Assembly: GCA_023376005.1 (NCBI GenBank) | Contig: CM042157.1 | Coordinates: 63,621,964-63,685,963, forward strand | DNA length: 64,000 bases | Source: Doryteuthis pealeii | Lineage: Eukaryota > Mollusca > Cephalopoda > Myopsida > Loliginidae | Direction: 5' to 3' | In this document: in pieces, positions 1 through 49,360 of the stretch | How the letters are laid out: every line of letters starts with the position of its first letter | How positions within the stretch are numbered: position 1 is the first letter of the stretch | Position numbers and translations under genes: made by a program | The notes under the pieces: model-generated | What the model was told of the DNA's origin: nothing | Databases searched by the model: none | The model's input: only the letters and a program-made list of their open reading frames with translations

Positions 1-133
1 GTAGCACTCCACTCCTCAGCACACACACGTGCACTCAAAAATAAACCTCACAATCTCCCTGTTTTAGTGCCAGTGAAAAGTGGATAGACACCTTGCTGTT
101 CGGCTGATATGACACTTTAAAGACTTTACTGCT
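1..133 (+). repeat. Family A SINE, 3' fragment
   Basis: This matches the 3' half of the tRNA-derived SINE seen complete at 2092: the block around CAATCTCCCTG, the GTGAAAAGTGGATAGAC block, the GCTGATA block and the terminal AGACTTTACT. The head lies beyond the left edge or is lost. It is an intronic repeat with no coding role. Confidence 0.7.
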
Positions 134-632
134 ATTCTATTGAAGCACCTAAATTTTTACAAAAACTGGATGGTTATAAGGGCATATTCTAACCCCCCCC
201 CCCATTTAAAAAAATTTTTTTTTTTTTCTTAACTAATATTTAATGTTCCTGTACTCAACATATCGAATCTCTTGTAAAATGAAATTTTACTTGAAATCAC
301 TTAAATGCTTTTGTCCGTCTCTATAATTTCTTTTGAACCCAATTTAAGGATTAGTCTTTGAATGTCAGGTACTGGGTTTTGTTTTAATGCAGCTTAACTT
401 TTTTCTTTTTTTTTAAGAAAGGGATAAGCTTAGTTTAAGGAAATGCTGGGGAAAAAAAATCAATGGAAAAGGTTGAATTTAATGCACAGGAAATTTCCAA
501 GTGTCTGATATGCTAAAAGTTGAAGGTTAAATATGTTGGTAAACAGTTCATTTCTGCTGCTGTTGCCACCACAACCACATGTTACCATTGTGGCAAGGGA
601 GTTTCTTTTAAACCCAATACTAGAAAATTTTC

Positions 633-676
<44 letters not shown>

Positions 677-1032
677 CATCTGTATACAGAGATACCAATA
701 GGTATGTCCTACGTCCCTGATGCACAAAAATCTAAAAGGACGCAGTAAAATCATATCCATGTGTCCCAGTCTTTTTTCTTCCCTTATTTCAAGCTAACTG
801 TAAATACATTTCAATAGTATCTTAGAAACGAATTACACAGGATAGGTTACAAGGTAGGAGTTAGACGGCTTTAGTTGTTTCACCAGATCATAAATAAAAA
901 ACGTACAATTTAAGAAACTTTAGTTGGAACCCATAAATATTCCGGGGACTCCTTCAAAGCAAATATGTGCATCCCAGGATGCACTAAATCAAAAAGCTAT
1001 CGGCATCACTGTGTATATTTTTTTAAATGTAC
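134..1032. other. Intronic spacer with homopolymers
   Basis: AT-rich non-coding sequence. It holds a C-run near 193 followed by a T-run, and a 39-nt T-tract at 635-673. No exon, RNA gene or recognisable element was seen. It is taken as part of the intron upstream of the first visible BTRC exon. Confidence 0.5.
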
Positions 1033-1044
1033 ATTAATATTTCT

Positions 1045-1129
1045 TTTGGATTATTCGGACTATTGTCCTCATCTTTACAATAGTCCAAATAATACTAATT
1101 ATCAAGCCACATCTCAAAAATTCAGAAAT
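1045..1129 (+). mobile_element. Family E mini-element with 12-bp TSD
   Basis: An 85-bp unit made of an inverted pair (CGGACTATTGTCC against AATAGTCC) followed by the family tail CATCTCAAAAATTCAG. Identical 12-bp direct repeats ATTAATATTTCT flank it at 1033-1044 and 1130-1141, showing a discrete insertion. It is an internally deleted relative of the longer elements at 12295 and 38139. The tail and TSD length suggest retroposition rather than cut-and-paste transposition. Confidence 0.7.
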
Positions 1130-1141
1130 ATTAATATTTCT

Positions 1142-1923
1142 GTAATTATATAACCTGTATGTACTGACTAGATCACTTAAACGGTTGCAGTTGATCATAA
1201 AATTAAAACTAGCTTTTTATTTCATTTTTCTGTATAATCTAAGAACTCTATACAATAAAAGGCTGTATTTCTTGGTAAAGCCTCTGCTGGTCCTCGGGTG
1301 ACCTTGGGTCACTAGCAATACAAAGCTATTGATGAAAAGTAGATTACTTGACTATTAATTCTCTCCTTTTTCTGTCCATGTATTCTTTCCTTTTAACCTT
1401 GGACTGCTGTCATAGTGACCTCCAGCCTCTGTCTTTGCTTGGGTAATTATCTGGTTGTGGAACTTCAACATTTTACAATTGACCACTCCAAACCTACTTT
1501 ACACGGATCATTCCTTCCTTCTAGTGTTTGAGAAATGTCTACAATTCTATAATGATTCAGGTAGATACTGAAATAAATACCTTGGAAATAGTGGAGCTGG
1601 CTAGTGTGACAAGAATTGTCTGCTAACTAGAAATTATGGTAATGGGAGAATGATCATGATAGCAATGGCAGATTGGCATTCTTTCTTTCCCTCCTCACTA
1701 CTCTCTATCTCTTTATCTATCTCTTTCTCTTTATCTCTCTTTTTCTCGGCCAACTACTGTTATACTGATGCTGCTGTGGCAGTCATCATTACAGCCAGCC
1801 ATCTTTGTTGTAGGTGAAAGGAAGTGGACAACAAGACATGAATAGCTGGGTAGAATCAATATGGCTGAACATTATCACCTGTATATGTGTGCTATCCTCC
1901 TTTTTACCTTTTTTGTTGCTACC

Positions 1924-1956
<33 letters not shown>

Positions 1957-2080
1957 CTTGTCACTAGAAAAATATTCTTTTTTAATATTGATGAATAAAA
2001 CTATAAAGTTCTAATAATGAAATTTATTGATACTGGGATATAACTAACTCCATGAAAAATAACTAAATTAATACTAGGTA
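1142..2080. other. Intronic spacer
   Basis: No gene seen. It holds short pyrimidine tracts (TCTCTTTATCTC type, about 1690-1745) and a T-tract of about 30 nt near 1927-1956. The rest is unassigned AT-rich sequence. Confidence 0.45.
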
Positions 2081-2091
2081 CAATATCTTTA

Positions 2092-2333
2092 CGGCTGGGT
2101 TAGCTCAGTTGGTAGAGCATTCGGCTAGAAACGACAAGGTTCCTAGTTCGATACCGACCCTCGCCAACTCAGCGTATGAGTAGCACAGGGATCTGTGCAG
2201 TAAAGGAGCTGGTGGTAGGTGTGGTGCTCCACCTCAGATGCAAAAAAAACACTCCTTGGTCTAGTGCTAGTGAAAAGGGATAGACTCCCTCGCTGATTGG
2301 CTGATACTGACTTTAGGTCACCCTGGTGACTTG
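2092..2333 (+). mobile_element. Family A tRNA-derived SINE, complete, with TSD
   Basis: The head carries an A box (TAGCTCAGTTGGTAGAGCA) and a B box (GGTTCCTAGTTCGATACC), the internal RNA polymerase III promoter of a tRNA. It is followed by a non-tRNA body (GCCAACTCAG, TCTGTGCAGTAAAG, GCTCCACCTCAG, GGATAGACTCCCTCGCTG, ending in GGTCACCCTGGTGAC). Perfect 11-bp target-site duplications CAATATCTTTA lie at 2081-2091 and 2334-2344. This is the best-preserved copy of the family. The degenerate cloverleaf and the body make a functional tRNA gene unlikely. Confidence 0.88.
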
Positions 2334-2488
2334 CAATATCTTTATGAATATTTCTCTTTATATGCAATTATGATTGCTAATTTTGTGTGCATTTTCTTAC
2401 ATAGTTAGTTTCAAGAACTAAAAGCATTTTCTTTGTTTCTTAAAAAATAAATTCTTGTGCAAAATGATAAACTTTATCAATTGTCATT

Positions 2489-2740
2489 TTTAGCTCAGTC
2501 AGTAGAGCATCTGCCAAGGAATTGCAAGGTTCCACATTCAATAACAATCCTTGCCAACATAGTGCAGGAGTAGCACAGCTTGTGTAATCTGATATGTGCA
2601 GTAAAGAATCTGAAAGCTGACAGTGGGTGTGATGCTCCACCTCAGCAAAACCATCTCCCTGGTCTAGCGCAAGAGAAAAGTGGATAGACTCTCTCGCTGT
2701 TCGTCTGATACCGACAATAGGCCACTCTCCAGACTTTACT
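2489..2740 (+). mobile_element. Family A SINE copy
   Basis: Same order of blocks as the 2092 copy: TTAGCTCAGTCAGTAGAGCA head, diverged B box, CTGTGCAGTAAAG, GCTCCACCTCAGCAAAACC, GGATAGACTCTCTCGCTG, ending AGACTTTACTA. The B box is more decayed than at 2092, implying an older insertion. Confidence 0.85.
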
Positions 2741-2873
2741 ACAATATAAGCAATTGAGAAATAACACCTATCTAGGAATAAAATTTCCATGATATAGTGT
2801 TATCCAAGGCAGAAAAGCAAAGTTTGAAAAAATAATGGCCATTTTCTTTATACATAAGCAATTAATAACACTA

Positions 2874-3005
2874 ATCTGTGCATCTTTGCAGTAAAGTGGG
2901 AACTGATGGTAAGTGTGGCGCTCCACTTCAGCAAAACAATCTCCCTTGTCTAGTGCCAGCAAAAAGGGATAGATTCCCTCACTGTTTAGCTGTTAGAAAA
3001 TTGGC
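2874..3005 (+). repeat. Family A SINE, 5'-truncated
   Basis: Only the body is left: CTGTGCATCTTTGCAGTAAAGTG, GTGTGGCGCTCCACTTCAGC, AACAATCTCCCTTG, GGGATAGATTCCCTCACTG. The tRNA-like head is absent, which is typical of 5'-truncated retroposition. Confidence 0.75.
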
Positions 3006-3074
3006 CGATTTTTCTACTACAAGACTTGTATTCTCACCAAATGACAATAGAATCATAAATCCCTAATTGAAATG

Positions 3075-3240
3075 TCCACCCTATTGGCAGGGCTTTATGC
3101 TGACTGTATCCCCTGCAGATGGGTATGATGCTAAAATGCATTTGATGGTGAGGCTCCAGATCTGAGCAGTGGAGTACCTTCGTTATTCCCAGATCCACTC
3201 TGACCTGAAGTGGTAGTACCTGTTAGCTTCAAAAATTTTT
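3075..3240 (+). repeat. Family D composite repeat fragment
   Basis: Contains family D blocks: GGGTATGATG, ATGGTGAGGCTCCAG, GTGGAGTACC, CCCAGATCCACTCTGACC and GTGGTAGTACCTGTTAG. Full-length relatives are at 10829, 13605 and 19845. This copy lacks the 5' third and the tail. Confidence 0.65.
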
Positions 3241-3404
3241 TTGTTTGGCTTATTCATATTCAATGGACTTTTTGCACAAAAAAAGTAAACAAAAATGTAA
3301 ATATGAACAATATATACAATTAGGAATGTTCACTGTGAGCACCTGAAAAAAAAACATTTGATACAATTTTTGCATTTCATGTGAATTTAGGGGCATGCTT
3401 AACA

Positions 3405-3655
3405 ATTGTTAGTCATAGGAAATAGAATTGACAACCAGGGTTCATATCCTGGATAAGTCTTTTTGTATTTCACTTTATCCAGATACTCTTGGAAAAGGCA
3501 TGAATCCATCTATTCTCCCCTCCTTTCAGCTATGGGGGAAAATAGTAGGGCAGATTGGGTTCTTAAGGCTTTGTTAGGAAAACTGAATTAAAACTAAGTT
3601 TACTCTGCATGACCGCATCATATTCTGCCTGTGGCAGAGAGGTTGGGTAACCATA
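3405..3655 (+). mobile_element. Family B SINE, decayed copy
   Basis: The block order matches family B: TAGTCATAGGAAATAGA, GGGTTCATATCCTGGA (B-box-like), CTCTTGGAAAAGGCATGAATCCA, CTATTCTCCCC, AGCTATGGG, AATAGTAGGGCAGATTGGG, and a diverged 3' end. Confidence 0.65.
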
Positions 3656-4362
3656 AAATTAAACTTTTTTTTTTTTTTTTTGGTTGGTTACCTTAGTGGA
3701 AACCATACCCCCCCCCTCCAAAAAAATTGCACAGAACCATACTCCTTTGCATTCCTGAACATAAAAATCCAATACTTTAAATTATGAATAATACAATGGT
3801 AGTTTAACTGAAGAGTACAGCAGACCTTTGCAATGGATTTTTCACCAAACAGCATAAAATTTTTATATCGATGTCTATAAAACATCCTGTCCACAGTGAG
3901 AAGATAGGAATATCAGTTCTCCTGCTATTTATTTCCTAAGTGAAACTACTCTCATTGTCAGATCAACTAGTTTTTCACTACAGTTGGATAGAAATTTGTA
4001 GGGTTTTCAGAATGAGGGTTGGTTGTTTTGTTTATGGCATATCAACTCTTTTGGGTCATTTAATTCCAAATAGTCTTTTTTTTATTTATATAAACAAAGG
4101 ATTCTGGTTAGTTACTGTAACTACTGTTTAAGTTGTCACCCAATTAAGTATTGAACCGGCTCATCACTACTTCAGTGATCTAGCAGGAACCGGTGCTTTT
4201 TAGCAGGACTTGATCATAATTTTTCTGAATGTGTTAACTTAATATTGATTTTGGTGTTTTTTTGCAAATTTGACTTTGCAAAATTAATTAAAACAAGAAT
4301 TATGATCACCATTTCAAAACTTTCCAACAATTTAAAAATTAAAATAAAATGAAAGCAGAATT

Positions 4363-4395
<33 letters not shown>

Positions 4396-4569
4396 CCATG
4401 TCCACCAGTCTGGAGTAATTTTGTCTACCCATCTGCTGGGGATACAGTCAACATATTCCAAGCCCTGTTTAAGGTGTACATTTCAAAGAATTTCTGATTC
4501 TATAGACATGGTAGAATTAAAGATGTATGAAAGTGGTCTACTCTAGATTGGTCAAATTGTCAAATTATA

Positions 4570-4795
4570 ATAATGGCACGTGATGTAATGGTTAGTCGTA
4601 ACAAAATGGACTCATCGACCCGAGTTCAAATCCTAGACGAGGCTGTTTGCATTTCACACAGCACTAATACCTATGTATCCAGCTACTCTCCCTACAGTTA
4701 TGGGTAAATAGCTGAGTAAACTGGACTCTTTAACCATGGCTTGGTAACCAGTCTAGAAGAAAAACTCTGAATCCAAACCTGTTACAATAATAGAG
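4570..4795 (+). mobile_element. Family B tRNA-like SINE
   Basis: Head TGATGTAATGGTTAGTCGT with B box CGAGTTCAAATCC, then GAGGCTGTTTGCATTTCAC, TATGGGTAAATAG, GGACTCTTTAACCATGG, AACCAGTCTAGAAGA, AAACTCTGAATCCAAACCTG. The combination of box motifs and a conserved unrelated body identifies a tRNA-derived SINE. Confidence 0.8.
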
Positions 4796-5281
4796 CATTT
4801 GGTGGATTCATTAAGTTCTGAAATCTCTCATATCTAGTGTGTTGGAAGATTTAATGTATATATATTAGTGTATCATGTGAGACACAAATTGTGTGTAAAT
4901 AGTCGACCAGGCTTAGGCTAACTATCATTTCCAGCTGCAAAAGGTCTCTAAGTTGCAAGTACATATTCTCATATATTTGTGTAAATATGAAAAAAAATAT
5001 TTAGAAGATATATTTGTTTATAATAATACATTCTCAATTTTCCTGTTTATATTTACATACATCTGTTTATTTTCTTATATTATATATTATATAAAAAAGT
5101 TAGGGTAGCACTTTATTTGAGAATAGCATAAGTGAGAAACTATCAGTAACCCAGTGTCATTGACTAAATAACCCTAAATAGGATATACATCCTCAATCCA
5201 TGATATTGAGCATTTATATAATGTCCTAATACACAATTGTATTAGCTTGAAGACTATTTTAGCCAATTCAAATCCCTTTGC

Positions 5282-5328
<47 letters not shown>

Positions 5329-5532
5329 CAATTATATTCATTCTCTACAACCCTTTGTGTATGTGGGTGTGCAAATGAATGCTTAAAAAAGTTTGACTCT
5401 CATTAGAGACATTCTTTATTGGTGCTTAATTGAGTGTCTGATTCTGTTGCTTATATTATTACAAATACTATTAATAAAAAAATGAATCAATAAACATGAA
5501 TACTAACTCTAATTTTTCTTGGACTTTTCCAG
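4796..5532. other. Intron end before the first visible BTRC exon
   Basis: AT-rich intron sequence with a pure 45-nt T-tract at 5284-5328. The acceptor TTTTTCTTGGACTTTTCCAG ends at 5532. No upstream coding exon was recognised between base 1 and here. Confidence 0.6.
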
Positions 5533-42768
<37,236 letters not shown>

Positions 42769-43237
42769 TGACCAATATCCACCAGTTGCTGCTACTGCTG
42801 CCAGCTGTCACTCCCCAATCCCCCCACCCAACCTATCACCCATCCTCCCGTCAATGGAGAGAGAATTAAAAAAAAAAAAATTAACTGATGCTGACACGCT
42901 TGTTGGATGCATGGGACGACTACACTGTTTTTCCTTGCTGCAAGAAGATTTTTACAAAACTCTTGCAGGTTGCACATGCATTCTGTTTTTATATAAAAAG
43001 ACAATACAAAACAAGAAAACTTACACGGCAAAAGTTCTTGAAAACATGAAAACTGGGAAATGGAAAAAAGAAAAAAAAATTTGAGACCTGACATACTAGA
43101 ATAACGAGGAAAAAAAAAAAACAAAACAAAACTGTAAGGACAAATTATGGGAAGGGAAGAGGGCGGCTAAAATGAATGTCTAGAAAAAAAAAAGAAAAAA
43201 ACTTTTAAATCCCCCTCCTCTCTTCTCGGCTAAACAT

Positions 43238-43269
<32 letters not shown>

Positions 43270-43565
43270 CTTTTATGTTGATCAGGTCCTTTCAGATTGG
43301 TAAGCTGCCAAACGTAAACATTTTATCTACTTTTGTCTCTGGCTGTTGCTCATTTGCCATGAATTATTTTTTATTTAAATTTTATTTTGTCGTTTTTTTT
43401 TTTTTGTTTTTTTTTTTTTTTTTTTTTCCTCCTTTAACTGAAAACAAATCTTTCCCTATTGCCAATGTGCAATAGTTGTCGTGTGCCTGTCCGTCTGCCT
43501 GTGTATGTAAGTAACATGGGATGCTTCAAAGTTCTGTCTTCAGTCCACTAGCAATACTACTGCCA

Positions 43566-43574
43566 ACTCACTCA

Positions 43575-43636
<62 letters not shown>
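43566..43636. repeat. (CA)n microsatellite
   Basis: About 70 nt of nearly pure ACAC after CTCACTCACTCA, ending in ATATATA. Confidence 0.92.
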
Positions 43637-43642
<6 letters not shown>

Positions 43643-43885
43643 ATCATAAACTGCAGTACCTGTATCAAAGGATAGGAGGTAAAAAAAGAGCAATTCTAAC
43701 CTCCCTACTCTGTAATTTTGTAAAAGTGATTTTGTTTATAATAATAGCCTATATAACTGACAATGTCGGACTGCTGACTGGAATTTAAGAATTAAGATTT
43801 GTGGACTAAAAGAAAATAAAACATTTAAAGGCAGGAGGGAGAATTAAGGAAATATAAAAACAAAAAGCCCATTTAAATTTTTTTT

Positions 43886-43888
<3 letters not shown>

Positions 43889-43922
<34 letters not shown>
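43889..43922. repeat. (TA)n microsatellite
   Basis: TATATA run with one AATA interruption, self-complementary, within the putative 3'UTR. Confidence 0.85.
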
Positions 43923-44288
43923 ATAAGTGAAAAATGTTCAATTAAACTGGAGGCTATTCTAAAGGGTGTATATGGTGCAAAAGAAGAAAAAAAAATTAAA
44001 AATAAGCCAAGTCTCTTTTTTTTTTTTTTTTTTTTTTTTTTTGTCTCTTGTTTTGTCGTGTCTCTGTGGCTGCAAACTTTTTGAAGAATTACGTACGGTC
44101 AGCTTGGGTTTAAATCTGGTCATTGTTATTGTTTGAGAATTTTTGCTGGATCTTTCCATACCAATGCTGTCTGCTTTTGTGTGCGCAAAAAAAGAAAGGA
44201 AAAAGAAAAAATATCTTTAAAAGAATGAAAGGCAAAAAATGGTTTAGTTTTTATTCCCTCTCTAAATGCCTCGAACTGTTGACAATTT

Positions 44289-44323
<35 letters not shown>

Positions 44324-44892
44324 GTTTTTGTGCCTAATAAGCAGAAAAAAATAACTATCTACCATTTTAAAACAAGAAAAAAGAAAAAAAAATCCTTGTA
44401 TTAAACATTTCACTATATTGTCTCTAATTTCCTTGCTTTGTACTTACTTTCCCCTCTGTCTTTGTCTATCACTCTCATTTTCTCTCTCTCTCTCTCTCCC
44501 TTGGGCTGGTACCATTGGAAACTGACAAGTGTTCAGAAAAAAGAAACTGCAGGAACAGTGACTGCTTTTAAAAAAAGAGAAACAAAAAAATATTCTAATT
44601 GCAGTCAGGAATTTTTGTTTTTATTTTTAGTCTGAATCCCTACCCATCTATTGCAGTTAAATGTATAAAGTGTTCTTGTCCAGTGTCCTGACTTTTAATT
44701 ATATTATCTGTTGCCCACTACTCAAGATGGGCAACATTTTTTTTTATTGTATAAAAGACAACAACAAAAAAAATTACATAAATGAAAAAAGAAAAATTTC
44801 TAAAACAAAAAAAAAAAAAAAAAAATCATTCCGGCCAGAAACAGATGAACCTCAATTTCTCTTATGAACCAACCATTACTGCTGTGTCAAGT

Positions 44893-44948
44893 TAAACAGC
44901 GGCATTAAATCACCCACTGAGGTTGATATGCCGTAAAATAAAACAAAC
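44893..44948 (+). repeat. Common SINE tail fragment
   Basis: GCGGCATTAAATCACCCACT, GAGGTTGATATGCCGTAAAA, TAAAACAAAC. Only the hairpin tail is present. It is the sole SINE piece found in the 6.6 kb after the stop codon. Confidence 0.7.
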
Positions 44949-46500
44949 AAAATGGTACTGTGAGTGTCTTGCGCTCGTGTAAAAACAATGAATACTTTTA
45001 ACACTTTTTTTTTTTTTTTTTTTTTTTTAAAGAAAAAAAGGGGGGGTAAACGAATCCCCCACCCCCTTCCTTCCAGCACTTCTCTCATTGGCACTGAATG
45101 TTTCTTTCTTGTTTTATCTATATCCAACAAACAGTAATTTAATTTCTTCTATTCAATTTTACTTGGCTATAATTCTGTTATGTACATTAATACCTGACTA
45201 TTTAATACTTAAATTATGTTTTATTTGTATATTTTTTTTTAATTTTCTAAAATTTGTTTATAGTAAGATTTTAAGGTTTTATTTTATTTTTTAATTTTAT
45301 TTTTTTTTAAATCTACATTTTAAATACTTTTTTCCATTTTATTTCCTTTTTTTTTTTTTTTTTTTTGTGTGTATGTATATGCACACAAACACTGATTGAA
45401 AAGTGGTTCCCTATTTTAAACTAAAATTTGGCCAGTTGTCAATATTCTCCCAAGTATTAACTGGCTGGATTTTGGTTTGGAATGGGGAGTTGCTTTTCAA
45501 TCACCCTGTATATCTCATTTGTCCTAGTAAAACATTAGAAAACACAAATCTCAGTCTTTAAATGGTTATTTTGCTCTACATAAATATCTTTTATTTATGC
45601 TTGTTTGATGTTGAGTTTTTTGAGCTGGGGGAACCTAAGTTTTTTTTTTGTTTTTTGTTTTTTTTCCTCATCGCTGTCACTTGAATATAATTTCAATACC
45701 TACTTTATTTCTCCCTTTTTTTTTCTTTTTTACCTTACGCTTGCTTTAAACTTTGACAAAAAAAATTTATTAAGTTTGGCTTCAATTTGGAAGCTATATT
45801 GATTAAACTTACAACCTGCAGAGATATTTGCATGGTTACCTGTGAACTCCTCTCTTCTCCTCCTCCCTATAAGTTTGTTATATTTTGTGTGTGTATGTAC
45901 ATAATTGCTCGCTCGTTACTAAACTTGATATTCTATAATCTGAGCAATACGTAGACTTCCATAAATCATGTATTTTATGGATAAGATAGATTTAAGATTT
46001 TGTGTGTGTGTGTGTGTGTGTGTGGCAGCGGGGGACTTCTGTATTCTACAGGAAAAATTTTGTGAAGGGCAAATTTTACTCCTCCCTTTCTTAAACAATG
46101 CTGTATAAATTCAATGAATTTTTTATTCAAGGAGTAAAAAAATTGAAGTGCTTGGTGTTAATCTGTTATTGAAATCAGTTTAATGTTCAGTAACATGTAT
46201 ATTTCATATTTTTAATGAGGAAAAACAAAGAAAAATATTTCATGAAAGGTGACCATGTCTTGCAATTGCAGATGATAAACTAAAGATAAACCTTCTTAGA
46301 CTTGGTCTATATAAAAGGATTTTTTTCTCTTCCAAACCGTTTTTAGTCTTCATGAAAAAGAAAAACATTCTGATTTTAAATAATCAGAAATCATTAAAAA
46401 CTGAAGAAATATTAGGAAAAAAAGTCTGATAAAGTAGAATTACTACATGGATTAGTATCTATTCTTTATTACCCTACCTTTTTTTTTTTTCTTTTTTTTT

Positions 46501-46534
<34 letters not shown>

Positions 46535-46736
46535 TTAGAAATTTTAGTTTTTCTAACGATAGATCTCCAAAAATACTTTTTAAATTCTCCCCCTCCCCCT
46601 TTTATCTATCTGGAAGAGGTGTTTATACAATTGAGATATTGTAGATTTTACAAGTACTATATATATTCTTTCTTTATTTTTTTCCCCCTTTATTTTGTAA
46701 TTCTGGTATTTAAAATGATAACGTCTTGGAATTTTT

Positions 46737-46738
<2 letters not shown>

Positions 46739-46770
<32 letters not shown>
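46739..46770. repeat. T-tract
   Basis: Pure T of about 32 nt; a second, interrupted T-tract is at about 46479-46532. Both lie in the putative 3'UTR. Confidence 0.85.
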
Positions 46771-46771
<1 letters not shown>

Positions 46772-46813
46772 CCACCATAGGAAATATTCCTGAAATATTT
46801 CCTAAATAGTCTT

Positions 46814-47097
46814 ATTACTCTTTCCCCCTCTTACTCTTTCCCCTCTTACTCTTTCCCCTCTTACTCTTTCCCCCTCTTACTCTTTCCCCTCTTACTCTTT
46901 CCCCCTCTTACTCTTTCCCCCTCTTACTCTTTCCCCCTCTTACTCTTTCCCCCTCTTACTCTTTCCCCCTCTTACTCTTTTCCTTACTCTTTCCCCCTCT
47001 TACTCTTTCCCCCTCTTACTCTCTCTCCCCCTCTTACTCTCTCCCCCTCTCTCTCTCCCCCTCTCTCTCTCTCCCCCTCTCTCTCTCTCTCCCTCCC
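46814..47097. repeat. Pyrimidine minisatellite, 15-16 bp unit
   Basis: About 14 head-to-tail copies of TTACTCTTTCCCCCTC (4 or 5 Cs), grading at the 3' end into CTCTCTCCCC repeats. There is almost no purine on this strand apart from one A per unit, so the segment is a nearly perfect polypyrimidine tract of about 280 nt. Confidence 0.93.
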
Positions 47098-47938
47098 TTG
47101 TAATTCCCACTTTCTGCACTTTGTGTGCACTAACCAACCATTTGTAGATATTTTACTTCTAATGGTCGCTTTTCTTTGTCTCAATGTACCTAATTTTATC
47201 TCTTCTGAAATCCGAAACAAGGTAATTGTGGCCTGAAGAAGTTAGTGACTGTGATCTCATTGACACCCCACCCCATAATCCCTCCTATTTCTTTTTAGTG
47301 CTGCTTTTCTCCACCTTAACACAAAAATTGCTGAATTCAGAAGAACAAATAACTCCATTGCTCTATCTAAGGGAGATAACTTATTCCTAGGTGTCAATTT
47401 TGCTTTACTTTTTTTCTTTTTTTTTTTTTTTTTTTTTTTTTCCCAATTATTACTAAGCATCGCTTAGTTTTGGCACACGGTATGGATCGAACTCAGTAAT
47501 TGATATCTGACCAATATACCATAATGAGGTGCCCTGGATTTGTTCTTACTTACAAAACCAGGCTGTTTAAAAGACAACTTTGATTTTTAGTGACTGATAA
47601 TTATTGCCTAGTCATGACTTACATATATAAGCGCTATATATATATTACACACACACACACACACACTACATTACATTACTCACACACAATTTAAATTTTT
47701 TTACTTATCTCTTTTCGTTGTTTATCAAATTTAAGATTTTTCTTAAATTCACATCGTTTTAAATACTTTGTTCTCCAACATTTTTCGGCTTCCCCTTCCT
47801 TTTTTTATACATACATAGCTTGGTTTTACTATCTCTTTGTATTTCAAGGCTGTTGATTCCACCCTAAATATTCAAGACAAGCAACTTTTTCATTCCTATG
47901 AAGTTCAATTTTCATTTTTCTGAGAAAAAAAAAGTCAC

Positions 47939-47948
47939 CTCTCTCTCT

Positions 47949-47982
<34 letters not shown>
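47939..47982. repeat. (CT)n microsatellite
   Basis: CTCTCT run with one TTTT interruption. Similar shorter runs occur at about 44292-44320 and 44479-44498. Confidence 0.88.
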
Positions 47983-47986
<4 letters not shown>

Positions 47987-48638
47987 ACCTCACCCAACAT
48001 CAAACTCGGAAAGTCTACAAATGTCATTGCTGCAAGGTTGGGGCTAAAGAAACAGGTGTCTCTGTTTTAGTATGTCTGCTTGCTGTGTGTGTGTCTCTTG
48101 TTTTTGTTTTGTTTCTTTTTGTTTTTTTAAGAATTGTATGTCTGGTAACTTTGGAGGCAATGTTGTGATATCCACAGTATTTTATCTTTTTTTTTTTCTT
48201 TTTTTTTTTTTTATTGGCAACTGCTCGATTGAAGTGAGTGTATATGTGTGCAAGTTTATCACTGTTAATGCAAACCTTGTTACTACTCTGGGCTTTTTTT
48301 TTATTTTTTAAATAACTTGTAAATATTTTTTTTTTTTTTTAAATTTCTCCTCCTGTCTTAAAAGATTTTTGATTTTTTTCATTTAATGAACCGGCGATTC
48401 CTTTAAAAAACTTTTTTTTTTTTAATACAGCCATGGCCAAACCTTAGATGGAATGGGATCTCTGGGGAAAAAAATTTCTTAGAATTTTTTTTTTTTTTTT
48501 TTTTCTTTTTCTTAGATGAAGATAAAAACCTCCAGAACACGAGCTCCCATTTTTGTAAGCCGAGTTTATCCTCACTGTACATCTGCTTCATATATTTATG
48601 GTTTAGAATATTTTTTTTGTTCGTTTCTTTTTTCTTTT

Positions 48639-48671
<33 letters not shown>

Positions 48672-49354
48672 CCTTTTTCTTTCTTAAAATCCTTCCTAAC
48701 ATTATTCTCACAAATTACACATCAATTATTTTAAAAATGGGTAGTTTGCTGGGTGTAATAGTTTCTTGATAAAATAAAAATAAAAAAAAAAAACAAAATA
48801 AATCTGAAAATGTTGAAATGGCTAACGTGCTACTCCAGAGATGGAGAAATATGGCAGTAGTGAAGCTAACTATGATTGGGACCTGCTCACTCTTCATGCG
48901 AGTTCTCTACATGGAAAAATTAAAAAGTTTTTTTAACTGTAAAGAACTGGAGTTATTTTTTATTTTTTTCTCTTTTTTTAATTTTTTTTAATTTTTTTTT
49001 TCCTCTTAAAAGCCACTTAAAAATCTCTTCATCAAAAGAAAATGTTAAGGCATATTTATTATTTTCTATTGATTAAATTCTAATTAAAAAAGAAGGAAAA
49101 AAGTTTTTAAAAAAATTATGCTCAGCCTTTGGGGAAAGAAAAAGAAATTGAACTTTTTTGAAGGGGGTGGGGGAAATGTCCTCCTCCCCCCACATTTAAA
49201 GAGAAAAATAAAAGAAAAGTGTTTATAACTTAAACAAAACAAAAAAAAAACTTTAAACATTTTTCTTTTCTTGAAGGAAAAAAAAAAAAGAAAAAATAAT
49301 CACCCACAATTTTCTTCTTTTTATTCTGGTGATTGTTTCCAAAAAGTTTTGATA

Positions 49355-49360
49355 AATAAA
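49355..49360 (+). promoter_or_regulatory. Candidate poly(A) signal of BTRC
   Basis: AATAAA followed within about 15-40 nt by GT-rich TGTTTGCTTTGTATTT. It is the last such arrangement before SINE density rises again at 49549. Alternative hexamers lie upstream. Confidence 0.3.

Noticed and set aside
2094..2170. Possible functional tRNA gene (A and B boxes)
   Set aside because: Cloverleaf stems are incomplete, the boxes are followed by a conserved SINE body, and a target-site duplication flanks the whole unit.
44126..44413. Frames with poly-Arg/Glu or poly-Ser/Leu
   Set aside because: Products of the (CT)n microsatellite and A/T runs.
46984..47220. Arg-Glu-Gly-rich frame on the - strand
   Set aside because: Translation of the pyrimidine minisatellite.
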